DNA of 64,000 nt, taken from JAUWGC01 sp963753055. Its GTDB lineage: Bacteria > Bacteroidota > Bacteroidia > Bacteroidales > B18-G4. The stretch spans positions 1,078,210 to 1,142,209 of the forward strand of contig CAVWAP010000001.1 in assembly GCA_963753055.1 (NCBI GenBank), written 5' to 3'. This document shows, piece by piece, positions 1 through 8,429 of the stretch; positions within the stretch are counted from its first letter, which is position 1, and every line of letters starts with the position of its first letter. Both the position numbers and the translations under genes were made by a program. The notes beneath the pieces are model-generated. The model worked only from the letters and a program-made list of their open reading frames with translations, did not search any database and was not told the origin of the DNA.

Positions 1-3000
1 TCAATATTTTCATATTATCATACCATAAGCCAGGTATTTTTGTTATGGTCTCTGGAATCTTGGTGAACTGAAGGTTAGCTTTTTTTCTTCTGGCAATTAG
101 TCTGTTAGGGTTTACGGTATTGAGATCATTGCTGATTTGCTGAACAATAAAGGATACTTTATTCAAGAGCAATAAATACAATGATTGAAGGGCGGCTTCG
201 TTAAGTCGCTTATAAGCCTGGTAAAGCTTGTTCATCTTATTGATTTCATCCTGAACAATATCATCGCTTAATCCCTTATCCCTTATAAGTTTGTCGATCT
301 TAATATGGGATTCTATTGCTGCTTCATTCAGTTTCTGGATTTTTATGATGTATTGAATACTTATCATTCCCCAGTTTTGAAATACTTCATAAAGTGCATA
401 CTGCAACGCTCCATCAAGATGTGCTTCAACCATCCTGGAGTACTTTACATGATATCTTTTCTTAATTCCCAATACCTTGATCAGGAATTTTCTCCACCCC
501 TTAAACAAGGTGTCCTTTCCTCTATCTTCCTTCAGGAGTTTTAACTCATTCCTGGTGAGTTCAATAGTGATAAGCTCAGGCAAAGGCTTAGTTATTTCGT
601 CCAGTTGCCTGTTATAATGCTGAATGCCTTTTTGAAGTAAATTTCGTTGATCACGGAAACTGCTTTCATCTAGCTGATTGATAATTTTCGATTGACCAGC
701 TATTATTTCAGATTGGATATTAAAAGCAAGTTCTTGCAGGTCAGATTGGTTCTTATCCAATAGCTTTCCATTGAATTTTTTTAGATTGTCCTCAGTGGCT
801 TCTTTTATCTCATGTATAGGGTGATGATGATAACTAAACAGTTCTTCCAGATAGGAGTTATAAAGCGATTTATTAAGTCCTTTCAGCTTTTCATAAAGGT
901 TGCGTAAATGCTCAGCTAAGACAGGATGCTTTGGGTAGGTGATTTCGGGTATTTTAATTTCCCTGTTGTTGACTGCATCGATACCTTTTTTAATGAATTC
1001 AGATTTCTCCTGGATAAATGTGCTTTTGATATTACCAATTTCGATCTCTTTGAAGTATGAGGAAGCTTTCATCAGGACCACGGTTCCAATATTCTGACAT
1101 AAATAATTTATATTATCAACATATAATTGTTCCTGCCCTTCCTGAACCTCCGGGATTCCGAGAAATACAAGGTCGGAATTTGAGGACTCTACCTGGATGA
1201 TTTCATGAACAGGCCTTTGTTCAATCTGGTTGTTCATCACTTTGATCTCTGCATCCATCCTCAGCTTCTCCAACACTTTTTCTGCATCCTTGATCAGTTT
1301 TTCCTTTTCATCATTGATCGGGTTGATAATGAGGATTCTGGCCTGTGCATTCTTCCAGTCTTCTGATAACCAAAGGAATTTGATCAATGATAGCATCAGC
1401 GTACAGTTGTTTCCACCTCCACGGCACCAGATATCGATTACCTGTTTCTTGCCAAAACTCAGGTCTTTGTCGTAGTCGACCATAAGGATGTTCAGGTCAA
1501 GGTCGCTGAGGGTCTTGATCATTCTAACGAATCTGTCTGGGTCCTGGGTCTGTCTTCCCCATCCCATCAATACAGTATTTGGCTCTACCCCTGAAAATCC
1601 ATAGGTGCTTGAAATAACCTCAATGCCTTCATAAACATCTTTACATTCATGCTTCCTTGTGAAAAAGCCTTCATCCAAAGCCTTTTCATCATTTTCAACA
1701 ACCTGCTGATGCTTCTTTAAAAGCACCTTTGCTGATTTATTCAATACAAGATCGAAATTGGACAGCAAACCTCGTTTGCCGGCTAAATCTTTGCCAAGCT
1801 GGAGCAGGTGGGGTCTGTTTCCGGAGCCTCCACTGAAGAGGATGATATTAGGCCGCCAGTTTCTTTCTTCAAGTCCCCTGGTTTCAATCCTTTTTAGGAT
1901 AGACCTGATGATGGCAGACCATACACTTTGCCATACATCGCCGTAATCAAGTGCGAGTTTTTTTCTTTTGATGTAATAGTAAATTGCCGCCAGGACTAGC
2001 ATAGCAACTATCATGGCCACCGTGTCAAGCTTGAACATAACGGCAAAACATGCGATAAAGCCAATAATCCCAATCCACATGGAGATTTTAAAAGATGGCC
2101 TGAAATCGGTGCTGGCCCATTTTTCAAGCGCAAATGCAAGGTTAATGAAGCCATAAGCAGCGATATAGAACATGGTGACAATTGATGCTACTACATCAAG
2201 TTCACCAATCATGATACCCATTTCAGCAATTACAAAGGTGAGAAGCAATGCTGTCCTGGGCTCATTATTAACGCCAAATCCCTTTCCAAACACTTTTGGT
2301 GTGATCCTGTCTTTTGAGATTGCCTGCAGTATCCTTGGTGCGCCCAGGATACCTCCCAAGGCAGAAGATAATGTCGCACCCCAGATTCCGGCAATAACCA
2401 ATGGTGAGAACCAGGCCATCCTCATCAGGTAGTTCATGTCGCTGAGCAATATTTCCCGGTTGACAAAGAAAGCAATACCAGTGGCCAGGGCAAGGTATAC
2501 CAATAATCCGACAAGGATGGCAATAAGGGTACCTGCCGGGATATTGGACTTGGGGTTTTTAAGGTCACCTGACATTGCCACACCGGCAGTAAATCCTGTT
2601 ACGGCAGGGAAGAAGATTGCAAAAACAGTTATCATGGATACCCCGCTTTCAGCAGGTAGGAGTGATACCGGTTCCATTTCAGCCGGATCCATGAGATAAA
2701 ATCCCAGAAATACTGAAACCAGAGAAAGGGCAATGGCCCCAAGAATGAAAAATTGGGCTTTAATAGCTATAGAAGTACTGATGAAAGCAATGATTGCCAA
2801 AAAAGTCAGTATAAGAGTCCCGACAATCCTGTAACTCTCGATTGATGGCTCCAGGCCTGTCAGTCGGCTAATCGTTTCAATACCCAGAAAGTTTTCACAG
2901 AAACCAATGATATACAGAGCAATGCTGAAAGCTGTTCCTATGAAAATAGTGATACCGATCGAGCCTCCGATAGGTAGTCCAAGGCTCCTGGATAGCATGT

Positions 3001-3229
3001 AATAGATTCCACCTACCTTGATCTTTTTATCCGTTGCAATGCTGGATATACTGAGTCCCGTGGAAACGGAAATAACATGGGCAAGCAGTATGATTCCGAT
3101 CGTAATGATCAATCCTGACTGCCCGACAACCCAACCCAGCCGCATATACATGATCACCCCAAGGATGGTCAGGATGGAGGGTGTAAAAACCCCTGAAAAT
3201 GCACCGTATTTTCGTGGTTGTAAGGACAT
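1..3229 (-). CDS. SLC12-type (cation-chloride cotransporter-like) permease with long C-terminal region, partial
   Basis: The reading frame is open from an ATG at 3229 to the left edge (at least 1075 codons), so the 3' end is missing. The first ~440 residues form about 12 hydrophobic segments of the amino acid-polyamine-organocation fold. Two stretches match the eukaryotic-type SLC12 signatures: YYMLSRSLG followed by GGSIG near residues 75-90, and GVAMSGDLKNP near 195-205. From about residue 455 a soluble SLC12-like C-terminal domain begins (WRPNIILFSGG). Residues ~700 onward are charged, helix-rich and unlike the transporter core. The family moves chloride with Na+ and/or K+, or amino acids in some bacterial relatives; the substrate cannot be read here. 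The start lies next to a 7-bp repeat array. Family assignment is firm, substrate unknown. Confidence 0.85.
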   Translation of the reverse strand, partial: MSLQPRKYGAFSGVFTPSILTILGVIMYMRLGWVVGQSGLIITIGIILLAHVISVSTGLSISSIATDKKIKVGGIYYMLSRSLGLPIGGSIGITIFIGTAFSIALYIIGFCENFLGIETISRLTGLEPSIESYRIVGTLILTFLAIIAFISTSIAIKAQFFILGAIALSLVSVFLGFYLMDPAEMEPVSLLPAESGVSMITVFAIFFPAVTGFTAGVAMSGDLKNPKSNIPAGTLIAILVGLLVYLALATGIAFFVNREILLSDMNYLMRMAWFSPLVIAGIWGATLSSALGGILGAPRILQAISKDRITPKVFGKGFGVNNEPRTALLLTFVIAEMGIMIGELDVVASIVTMFYIAAYGFINLAFALEKWASTDFRPSFKISMWIGIIGFIACFAVMFKLDTVAMIVAMLVLAAIYYYIKRKKLALDYGDVWQSVWSAIIRSILKRIETRGLEERNWRPNIILFSGGSGNRPHLLQLGKDLAGKRGLLSNFDLVLNKSAKVLLKKHQQVVENDEKALDEGFFTRKHECKDVYEGIEVISSTYGFSGVEPNTVLMGWGRQTQDPDRFVRMIKTLSDLDLNILMVDYDKDLSFGKKQVIDIWCRGGGNNCTLMLSLIKFLWLSEDWKNAQARILIINPINDEKEKLIKDAEKVLEKLRMDAEIKVMNNQIEQRPVHEIIQVESSNSDLVFLGIPEVQEGQEQLYVDNINYLCQNIGTVVLMKASSYFKEIEIGNIKSTFIQEKSEFIKKGIDAVNNREIKIPEITYPKHPVLAEHLRNLYEKLKGLNKSLYNSYLEELFSYHHHPIHEIKEATEDNLKKFNGKLLDKNQSDLQELAFNIQSEIIAGQSKIINQLDESSFRDQRNLLQKGIQHYNRQLDEITKPLPELITIELTRNELKLLKEDRGKDTLFKGWRKFLIKVLGIKKRYHVKYSRMVEAHLDGALQYALYEVFQNWGMISIQYIIKIQKLNEAAIESHIKIDKLIRDKGLSDDIVQDEINKMNKLYQAYKRLNEAALQSLYLLLLNKVSFIVQQISNDLNTVNPNRLIARRKKANLQFTKIPETITKIPGLWYDNMKIL

Positions 3230-3251
3230 TGTTGGTTGTCAGTTGTCAGTA

Positions 3252-3310
3252 AACCTATAACTTATAACCTATAACCTATAACCTATAACCTATAACCTAT
3301 AACTTATAAC
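3252..3310. repeat. Heptanucleotide tandem repeat array (AACCTAT)
   Basis: Eight head-to-tail 7-bp units, AACCTAT with two AACTTAT variants (units 2 and 8), plus a partial ninth. The array fills almost the whole gap between two minus-strand genes and ends at the stop codon of the downstream-numbered lipoprotein gene. The same unit in another register forms the last part of the array at 5701-5805. No hairpin or spacer structure is seen, so it is a simple tandem repeat. Confidence 0.9.
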
Positions 3311-3837
3311 TACTTCAACTTTACGCAATCTTGAAATTTACCAACTGCAATCTTATCATTCAACTCATCGATCAGGTTCTTATAATCATACCTCGTACCG
3401 CAACGGTACATCTCCAACAGGGGGTCATACTCCATGATATGTCCCATGAGCTCATCTGCCGTTGGATCCTTTTGCAATTTGCTATACTCTTCATAAGTAT
3501 AATTAAGAAAAGCTACATGCTCATCGATACCACGGTTATCAAGTAAAAATCCTTCTTTCAGCTGGGTTGGGTAAGCAAAGCTTTTTCCATACTTGATGTC
3601 GTTCCGACCTGGATAGGAATTGATTTTTGATTTATCCTCAGATAATGTTACAGGGACATTCTTTGAGAAATCCATCTTGGTCTTATAAATTATCACCGGT
3701 GGCCCAGCCGTTGTTGCCACTGCTTCTTCCTTCTTTTTCTGTGTTTTTGAGGTTGTTTTATTGGAACAACTTGACATTAAAATCGTTAAAATGATCAGGA
3801 AGGCTGAAATAAATGTTAAAATTCTCGTTATAGGCAT
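3310..3837 (-). CDS. Hypothetical lipoprotein
   Basis: Predicted 175-residue protein. I chose the internal ATG at 3837 (protein begins MPITRILTF) over the in-frame ATG at 3867 because it gives a normal lipoprotein signal: a short charged start, a hydrophobic stretch, then LMSSC-S as the lipobox with the cysteine at about residue 23. A Lys/Thr/Glu-rich linker follows, then a polar domain without a motif I recognise; it contains one cysteine pair candidate (YRCGTRY and FQDCVKLK) near the C-terminus. It is divergent from the DUF1573 gene and read in the same direction as the SLC12-type transporter, separated from it only by the repeat array. Function unknown; surface or periplasmic lipid anchoring is inferred. 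Confidence 0.7.
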   Translation of the reverse strand: MPITRILTFISAFLIILTILMSSCSNKTTSKTQKKKEEAVATTAGPPVIIYKTKMDFSKNVPVTLSEDKSKINSYPGRNDIKYGKSFAYPTQLKEGFLLDNRGIDEHVAFLNYTYEEYSKLQKDPTADELMGHIMEYDPLLEMYRCGTRYDYKNLIDELNDKIAVGKFQDCVKLK

Positions 3838-3890
3838 AGTTTTTGATATTGGAGTTACATCATACAATAATATAAAATATATCGGAAACG

Positions 3891-3920
3891 TTTGTTTGTT
3901 TTGAATATTTAGTAATTTTG
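3891..3920 (+). promoter_or_regulatory. Putative Bacteroidetes-type promoter of the DUF1573 gene
   Basis: TTTG at 3891-3894, 18 bp, then TAATTTTG at 3913-3920. This matches the Bacteroidetes sigma-ABfr pattern TTTG-N19-21-TAnnTTTG within one base of spacing. Predicted start of transcription is near 3927, giving a leader of about 38 nt before the ATG at 3965. Confidence 0.5.
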
Positions 3921-3964
3921 TTTCACCGAATCTTACATTAAGCTAATTTAAAATTTATAAGATC

Positions 3965-4426
3965 ATGAAAAGGATAATCATTACTGCTGTTGTTGCCATG
4001 TTTGCAGTATCTTCTCTTATTGCTCAGAATGCTGAAGAAGAAAAGAATCCAAATGCACCAGTCATTTCTTTTGCTAAAACTGTTCATGATTATGGCACCA
4101 TCTATCAAAATGCAGATGGCACATGTCAGTTTGAGTTTACGAATACAGGAAAAGAACCACTCATCCTGTCTCGTCCAAAATCATCTTGTGGATGTACGGT
4201 GCCAACATGGCCGAAACAACCAATTCTACCTGGAAAAACAGATGCAGTGAAGGTCACTTATTCTACAAAACGAATAGGACCAATCAATAAAACTGTGACT
4301 ATTTATTCTAACGCATCAAATTCCCCGGTTGTATTACGGATCAAAGGGAAAGTGAACAAACCCCCGGACGAAGTCATGCCGGAGAAGCAAACAGATGAAA
4401 GTGCTACTCCGGTTAACAAAAAATAA
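3965..4426 (+). CDS. DUF1573 domain-containing exported protein
   Basis: Protein of 153 residues with a Sec signal peptide (cleavage probably after SLIAQ, residue ~21). The mature part is one Ig-like/ASH-type beta domain of the DUF1573 family: a repeated 'falls short of the symmetrical' pattern FAKTVHDYGTIYQNADG, then EFTNTGKEPLIL and the highly conserved SSCGCTVPTWPKQPI motif with two cysteines, then PGKTDAVKVTYSTK. DUF1573 proteins are abundant secreted or periplasmic proteins in Bacteroidetes with no defined reaction. The gene has its own promoter upstream and a rho-independent terminator just after its stop, so it is probably monocistronic. Confidence 0.9.
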   Translation: MKRIIITAVVAMFAVSSLIAQNAEEEKNPNAPVISFAKTVHDYGTIYQNADGTCQFEFTNTGKEPLILSRPKSSCGCTVPTWPKQPILPGKTDAVKVTYSTKRIGPINKTVTIYSNASNSPVVLRIKGKVNKPPDEVMPEKQTDESATPVNKK

Positions 4427-4431
4427 TAATT

Positions 4432-4460
4432 ACTCCTGGTAAATGCTGCCGGGAGTTTTT
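4432..4460 (+). terminator. Rho-independent terminator after the DUF1573 gene
   Basis: A 9-bp stem (ACTCCTGGT paired with GCCGGGAGT, with G-U wobbles), a 7-nt loop and a T run at 4457-4460. It sits 6 nt after the DUF1573 stop codon. Confidence 0.75.
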
Positions 4461-4488
4461 GATTTTATTAACCCAAACCAAATATTTT

Positions 4489-5685
4489 ATGCCTAAGATT
4501 TCACAAAAGGGGAGGATGATGCCGGAATCCCCTATCAGGAAGTTAGTCCCTTATGCCGATGGCGCAAAAAGCAGAGGGATAAAAGTATATCATCTTAACA
4601 TTGGACAGCCTGATATCCCAACTCCTGAAGTGGCCCTTGATGCCATCCATGATTATCCGGAAAAAGTAGTAGCATATAGCCATTCGGCTGGTATACCCTC
4701 TTTCAGGAAAAAGCTGACAGAGTACTACAAAAAGCATGATATTCATATTACTGCTGAAGATATTATTGTTTGTGCAGGTGCTTCGGAAGCATTACTATTC
4801 GCATTTGGAAGTTGCCTTGACAATGGTGATGAAGTCATTATTCCTGAACCTTTTTATGCTAATTACAATGGCTTTGCGGTGAATGCCGGCGTCGTTGTAA
4901 AACCGATTCCATCGAGTATAGAAAGTGGTTTTGCATTGCCACCAATAGAAGAATTTGAAAAAGCCATCACACCCAGGACAAAAGCAATACTCATCTGTAA
5001 TCCTAACAACCCGACAGGTTATCTTTACTCAAAGGAAGAGCTGGAAATACTGCGTGATATGGTTCTAAAGCATGATCTTTACCTGATCGCAGATGAAGTA
5101 TACAGGGAGTTTTGTTACGATGGCAAAGAGCATTACTCGTCCATGTATCTTGATGGAATAGAGCAAAATGTTATCCTGATCGACTCTGTTTCAAAGCGTT
5201 ATAGTGCATGTGGTGTGCGTATTGGCTTCATGATCTCCAAAAACAAAGAAGTGATGGCTACCGCATTAAAGTTTGCACAGGCAAGGCTGAGTCCACCCAG
5301 CTTCGGGCAGGTAGCTTCAGAGGCAGCCATAGACACTCCGGAGAGCTATTTTGTTGAAGTTAATAAGGAATATCTGGCTCGTCGTGATGTTGTTGTAAGT
5401 GCTATTAACAGCATGGAAGGAGCATACTGTCCCAATCCAAGCGGCGCCTTCTACGTGGTTGCGAAACTTCCTATCGATGACTCTGACAAGTTTTGTAAAT
5501 GGTTATTGGAAGATTTTGATTACCAGGGGGAAACCGTAATGCTGTCTCCAGCGACCGGCTTTTATTCTACCAAAGGAATGGGACTGGATGAAGTGAGGAT
5601 CAGCTATGTCCTGAATGTTGATGATCTGAAGAAATCAATGAAATGCCTCGAAGAAGCATTGAAAGTTTATCCAGGCAGAAGATAG
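4489..5685 (+). CDS. PLP-dependent class I/II aminotransferase
   Basis: Fold-type I aminotransferase of 398 residues, the usual length for the AspC/alanine transaminase-like group. Visible landmarks are the N-terminal LNIGQPDIPTP segment, the cofactor-binding region AGASEALLFAF, the substrate and PLP contact NPNNPTGYLYS, ADEVYREF, and the Schiff-base lysine in SVSKRYSACGVRIGF (Lys236 in this numbering). The arginine that binds the substrate carboxylate is likely in EVRISYV near the C-terminus. An earlier TTG at 4459 is in frame but overlaps the terminator, so I prefer the ATG at 4489. The reaction is amino-group transfer between an amino acid and a 2-oxo acid; the exact substrate cannot be told from sequence alone. 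It stands alone, convergent with the NamZ gene. Confidence 0.9.
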   Translation: MPKISQKGRMMPESPIRKLVPYADGAKSRGIKVYHLNIGQPDIPTPEVALDAIHDYPEKVVAYSHSAGIPSFRKKLTEYYKKHDIHITAEDIIVCAGASEALLFAFGSCLDNGDEVIIPEPFYANYNGFAVNAGVVVKPIPSSIESGFALPPIEEFEKAITPRTKAILICNPNNPTGYLYSKEELEILRDMVLKHDLYLIADEVYREFCYDGKEHYSSMYLDGIEQNVILIDSVSKRYSACGVRIGFMISKNKEVMATALKFAQARLSPPSFGQVASEAAIDTPESYFVEVNKEYLARRDVVVSAINSMEGAYCPNPSGAFYVVAKLPIDDSDKFCKWLLEDFDYQGETVMLSPATGFYSTKGMGLDEVRISYVLNVDDLKKSMKCLEEALKVYPGRR

Positions 5686-5700
5686 AGAAGAGAACTTTAA

Positions 5701-5805
5701 ATTTACAATTTACAATTTACGATTTACGATTTACAATTTACAACTTACAACTTACAACTTATAACTTATAACTTATAACTTATAACTTATAACCTATAAC
5801 CTATA
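5701..5805. repeat. Heptanucleotide tandem repeat array with graded unit variants
   Basis: Fifteen contiguous 7-bp units with no interruption, lying between two convergent genes. The unit changes stepwise along the array: ATTTACA/ATTTACG (six units), ACTTACA (two), ACTTATA (five), ACCTATA (two). The last type is the same repeat as at 3252-3310 in shifted register. No spacers, so it is not CRISPR. Confidence 0.92.
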
Positions 5806-5815
5806 ACCGTTCTCC

Positions 5816-7030
5816 TTATTCAAAATCAGGATATAGCAGATAATTCTTTCGAATTTCCTTAAATTCCTTAAGTCCGGCTTCCCAGGATTTCCGTATGTCT
5901 TTTTCGTTGACACCCAATTTGATCTGTGCTTTAAGCATAGTGCTGCCTGATAGATAATTGAAGTAACTATTGAAGAAATCGCTACGATCAGAGAAGAACC
6001 GTGCCATATCGATTAACCAGCGTAAATGGATCTGCCGGGGATTCTTTTTAATATTTGATGCGTAGTTTGTCAGATTTTGTCCTATGCATCGCTGATCCTT
6101 GTATTTAGGATTTACTGCCCCGGTTATACTATGCGGTGTAAATGTATATGATCCATGCTTGAAGTCAGGATGGCCGATTATCTGGAAGGGCTTGTCAGTA
6201 CCACGTCCTTCACTGATTATTGTTCCTTCGAACAGTGCAAGGGATGGATAAAGATAGATAGCCTTCCAGTTTGGTAAGTTAGGGGATGGCTTGACTGGTA
6301 GCTTGTAGAGCATATTGTGGTGGTAGTTTATGACCGGAATGACCTTAATATCGCAATAGAAATCACCTTCGAGCCAGCCTTCACCATTTACCATGCTGGC
6401 ATATTCACCAACAGTCATACCATGAACAATTGGGACCGGGTGAAGCCCCACAAAGGACTGATATTGTCCCGTCAGTATGGGCCCGTCAACATAAAATCCA
6501 TTGGGATTAGGCCTGTCAAGGATAATCATTGGGATGCCTCTCTCAGCGCAGGCTTCCATTACAAAACTCATCGTCGATATATAAGTGTAAAAGCGTGCAC
6601 CAACATCCTGAAGGTCAAAAACAACAATGTCCACCTTCTTCAATTCTTTGTTGGTAGGTTTATAGTGCTTTCCATACAGGGATATGACCGGCAAGCCCGT
6701 TTGCGCGTCCCGTCCACTTTTGATATTTTTACCTGCATCTGCCTGCCCACGGAAACCATGTTCCGGGCAAAATACCTTTGTGACAATAACGCCTGAATTG
6801 AGTAAGCTGTCAACAAGGTGTACCTTCCCAATCATTGAAGTCTGGTTAGCCACAACGGCTACATTTACATTCTTGAGAATGGGGAAATACTGTTCAGTTT
6901 GTTGGGCGCCAACAATCACATCTTTCTCTGTGATTATTATAAGATCCTGACTTGGTTTTTCCTGGGATAAAACTTGATGGGATAATAAATATGCCCAAAC
7001 GACCATTAAAGCAACAACCTTAACCTTCAT
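5816..7030 (-). CDS. DUF1343 / NamZ-family exo-beta-N-acetylmuramidase, exported
   Basis: Protein of 404 residues with a Sec signal peptide (hydrophobic segment to about residue 22, ending VLSQ). The mature sequence carries the DUF1343 hallmarks: VVANQTSMIG, FCPEHGFRGQADAGK, a conserved SGRDAQTGLPVISLYG block, VVFDLQDVGARFYTYISTM, and DRPNPNGFYVDGPIL, then EGRGTDKPFQIIG and the C-terminal GVNEKDIRKSWEAGL. The founding enzyme, NamZ of Bacillus subtilis, removes non-reducing-end MurNAc from peptidoglycan fragments, and Bacteroidetes homologues are common in cell-wall recycling. The conserved glutamate and histidine of CPEHGF are present. Divergent from the LolC-type operon. Symbol withheld because orthology to namZ itself is not shown. 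Confidence 0.88.
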   Translation of the reverse strand: MKVKVVALMVVWAYLLSHQVLSQEKPSQDLIIITEKDVIVGAQQTEQYFPILKNVNVAVVANQTSMIGKVHLVDSLLNSGVIVTKVFCPEHGFRGQADAGKNIKSGRDAQTGLPVISLYGKHYKPTNKELKKVDIVVFDLQDVGARFYTYISTMSFVMEACAERGIPMIILDRPNPNGFYVDGPILTGQYQSFVGLHPVPIVHGMTVGEYASMVNGEGWLEGDFYCDIKVIPVINYHHNMLYKLPVKPSPNLPNWKAIYLYPSLALFEGTIISEGRGTDKPFQIIGHPDFKHGSYTFTPHSITGAVNPKYKDQRCIGQNLTNYASNIKKNPRQIHLRWLIDMARFFSDRSDFFNSYFNYLSGSTMLKAQIKLGVNEKDIRKSWEAGLKEFKEIRKNYLLYPDFE

Positions 7031-7158
7031 ATCCTATACGATAATGATTAATGGTTAATTTTTTATCTAGAAAAGATCTGGGCAATTTGAAACCAAAGAT
7101 AATTGTTTAATAATGTACTGTTCATCCCTAAAAAAATAGTTTTTCACAATGAAATTGA

Positions 7159-7166
7159 TACTTTTG
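7159..7166 (+). promoter_or_regulatory. Putative -7 promoter element upstream of the ABC/Lol-like operon
   Basis: TACTTTTG fits the Bacteroidetes -7 consensus TAnnTTTG. No good -33 TTTG is seen at 19-21 bp upstream. If used, transcription would begin near 7173, which favours the ATG at 7193 over an earlier in-frame ATG at 7103. Confidence 0.35.
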
Positions 7167-7192
7167 TTAATTACATTACTATTGCTTCGATA

Positions 7193-8419
7193 ATGAATTT
7201 TGAGTTATTTGTTGCTAAACATATCCTGAAGCGGAGCAAGAACAACATCTCAGCTCCCTATGTTCGCATAGCCATCATCAGTGTTGCGCTTGGGATGATA
7301 GTTATGATCATTTCCCTTGCAATTTTAACCGGTTTTCAACAGGGGATCCGGGATAAGGTTATTGGGCTTGGTTCACATATTCAGATCGTAGGATTTGATT
7401 TTAATAAATCATATGAGTCCTCGCCGGTTGATATAAACCAGACATTTTATCCCTATCAGAATGATAAGCCTGGTATCAGACATATACAGGTGTTTGCAAA
7501 CAAAGCTGGAATAATAAAAACTGAAGAGCATATTCAAGGAATAATCCTGAAAGGAGTTGGAGCGGATTACGACTGGACCTTTTTTAAGAACAATATCATT
7601 GAAGGAGCTTGTTTTGAAGCTGGAGGATCTGAAAAATCAGATGATGTATTAATATCTCGCAAGCTCTCTGATAAATTGAATATTAATATCGGCGATGATA
7701 TCAGGGTTTATTTTATCTCCGAAGGCCAGCAACAACCCAGGGGGAGAAAGTTTTCGGTAACAGGAGTTTATGAAACCGGACTAGAAGAAATCGATAATCT
7801 TTACCTGATCGGAGATATCAGGCATATTCAGAAGTTAAATAATTGGGATGAGAACCAGGTAGCCGGTTTTGAAGTGCTTATTAATGACTTTGAGGCTATC
7901 GACCAGGTTGCAGAAGAGATTCACGAAGATATACCTTATGATTTGAGGGCTGTTTCTATCAAGGACCTTTATCCCCAGATCTTCAGCTGGCTTGAACTGC
8001 AGGATATGAATGTAATTGTGATTATTGTCCTGATGGTTCTGGTGGCCGGGATAACAATGATTTCGACATTATTGGTCCTGATCCTGGAACGGACTAATAT
8101 GATAGGGATACTTAAGGCATTGGGTGCCAGGGACTGGAGCGTCCGAAAGATCTTTCTCTATAATGCGGCTTACATAATCCTGGCCGGCCTGATATGGGGC
8201 AATTTGATAGGGATAGGCTTAAGCATGCTGCAATATTATTTCGGACTCATACCTTTATCACAGGAATCATATTACTTGTCAGTAGTACCAATAAACTTAT
8301 CTCTTGCAAATATTCTGATCCTGAACCTTGGGACTTTAATAATCTGCACCTTGATCCTGGTAATACCATCGTATGTGGTTACACGTATTACACCCCTGAA
8401 AGCAATTCGGTTTGATTAG
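7193..8419 (+). CDS. FtsX/LolC-LolE-type ABC transporter permease
   Basis: Protein of 408 residues from the chosen ATG (begins MNFELFVAKHI). It has the classic MacB/LolC layout: one N-terminal membrane segment (residues ~25-48), a large periplasmic domain (~50-280) and three C-terminal membrane segments, the first pair containing ILERTNMIGILKALGA, the conserved cytoplasmic FtsX motif. LolC/E proteins release lipoproteins from the inner membrane; related permeases drive other envelope tasks. No LolD ATPase lies next to it: the ATPase downstream looks like an ABC-2 type. The upstream in-frame ATG at 7103 would add 30 residues without homology-like features, so it is rejected. Its stop overlaps the start region of the next gene. 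Confidence 0.85.
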   Translation: MNFELFVAKHILKRSKNNISAPYVRIAIISVALGMIVMIISLAILTGFQQGIRDKVIGLGSHIQIVGFDFNKSYESSPVDINQTFYPYQNDKPGIRHIQVFANKAGIIKTEEHIQGIILKGVGADYDWTFFKNNIIEGACFEAGGSEKSDDVLISRKLSDKLNINIGDDIRVYFISEGQQQPRGRKFSVTGVYETGLEEIDNLYLIGDIRHIQKLNNWDENQVAGFEVLINDFEAIDQVAEEIHEDIPYDLRAVSIKDLYPQIFSWLELQDMNVIVIIVLMVLVAGITMISTLLVLILERTNMIGILKALGARDWSVRKIFLYNAAYIILAGLIWGNLIGIGLSMLQYYFGLIPLSQESYYLSVVPINLSLANILILNLGTLIICTLILVIPSYVVTRITPLKAIRFD

Positions 8420-8429
8420 TAATTTTCTA

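Noticed and set aside
4459..4488. TTG at 4459 as start of the aminotransferase
   Set aside because: It overlaps the T run of the terminator and adds residues without resemblance to the family; ATG 4489 is better.
3252..5805. The two heptamer arrays as CRISPR arrays
   Set aside because: Units are contiguous 7-mers with no spacers and there are no cas genes nearby.
7103..7192. 30-residue N-terminal extension of the FtsX/LolC-type permease
   Set aside because: It covers the putative promoter region and does not look like family sequence; ATG 7193 follows the -7 box at the right distance.
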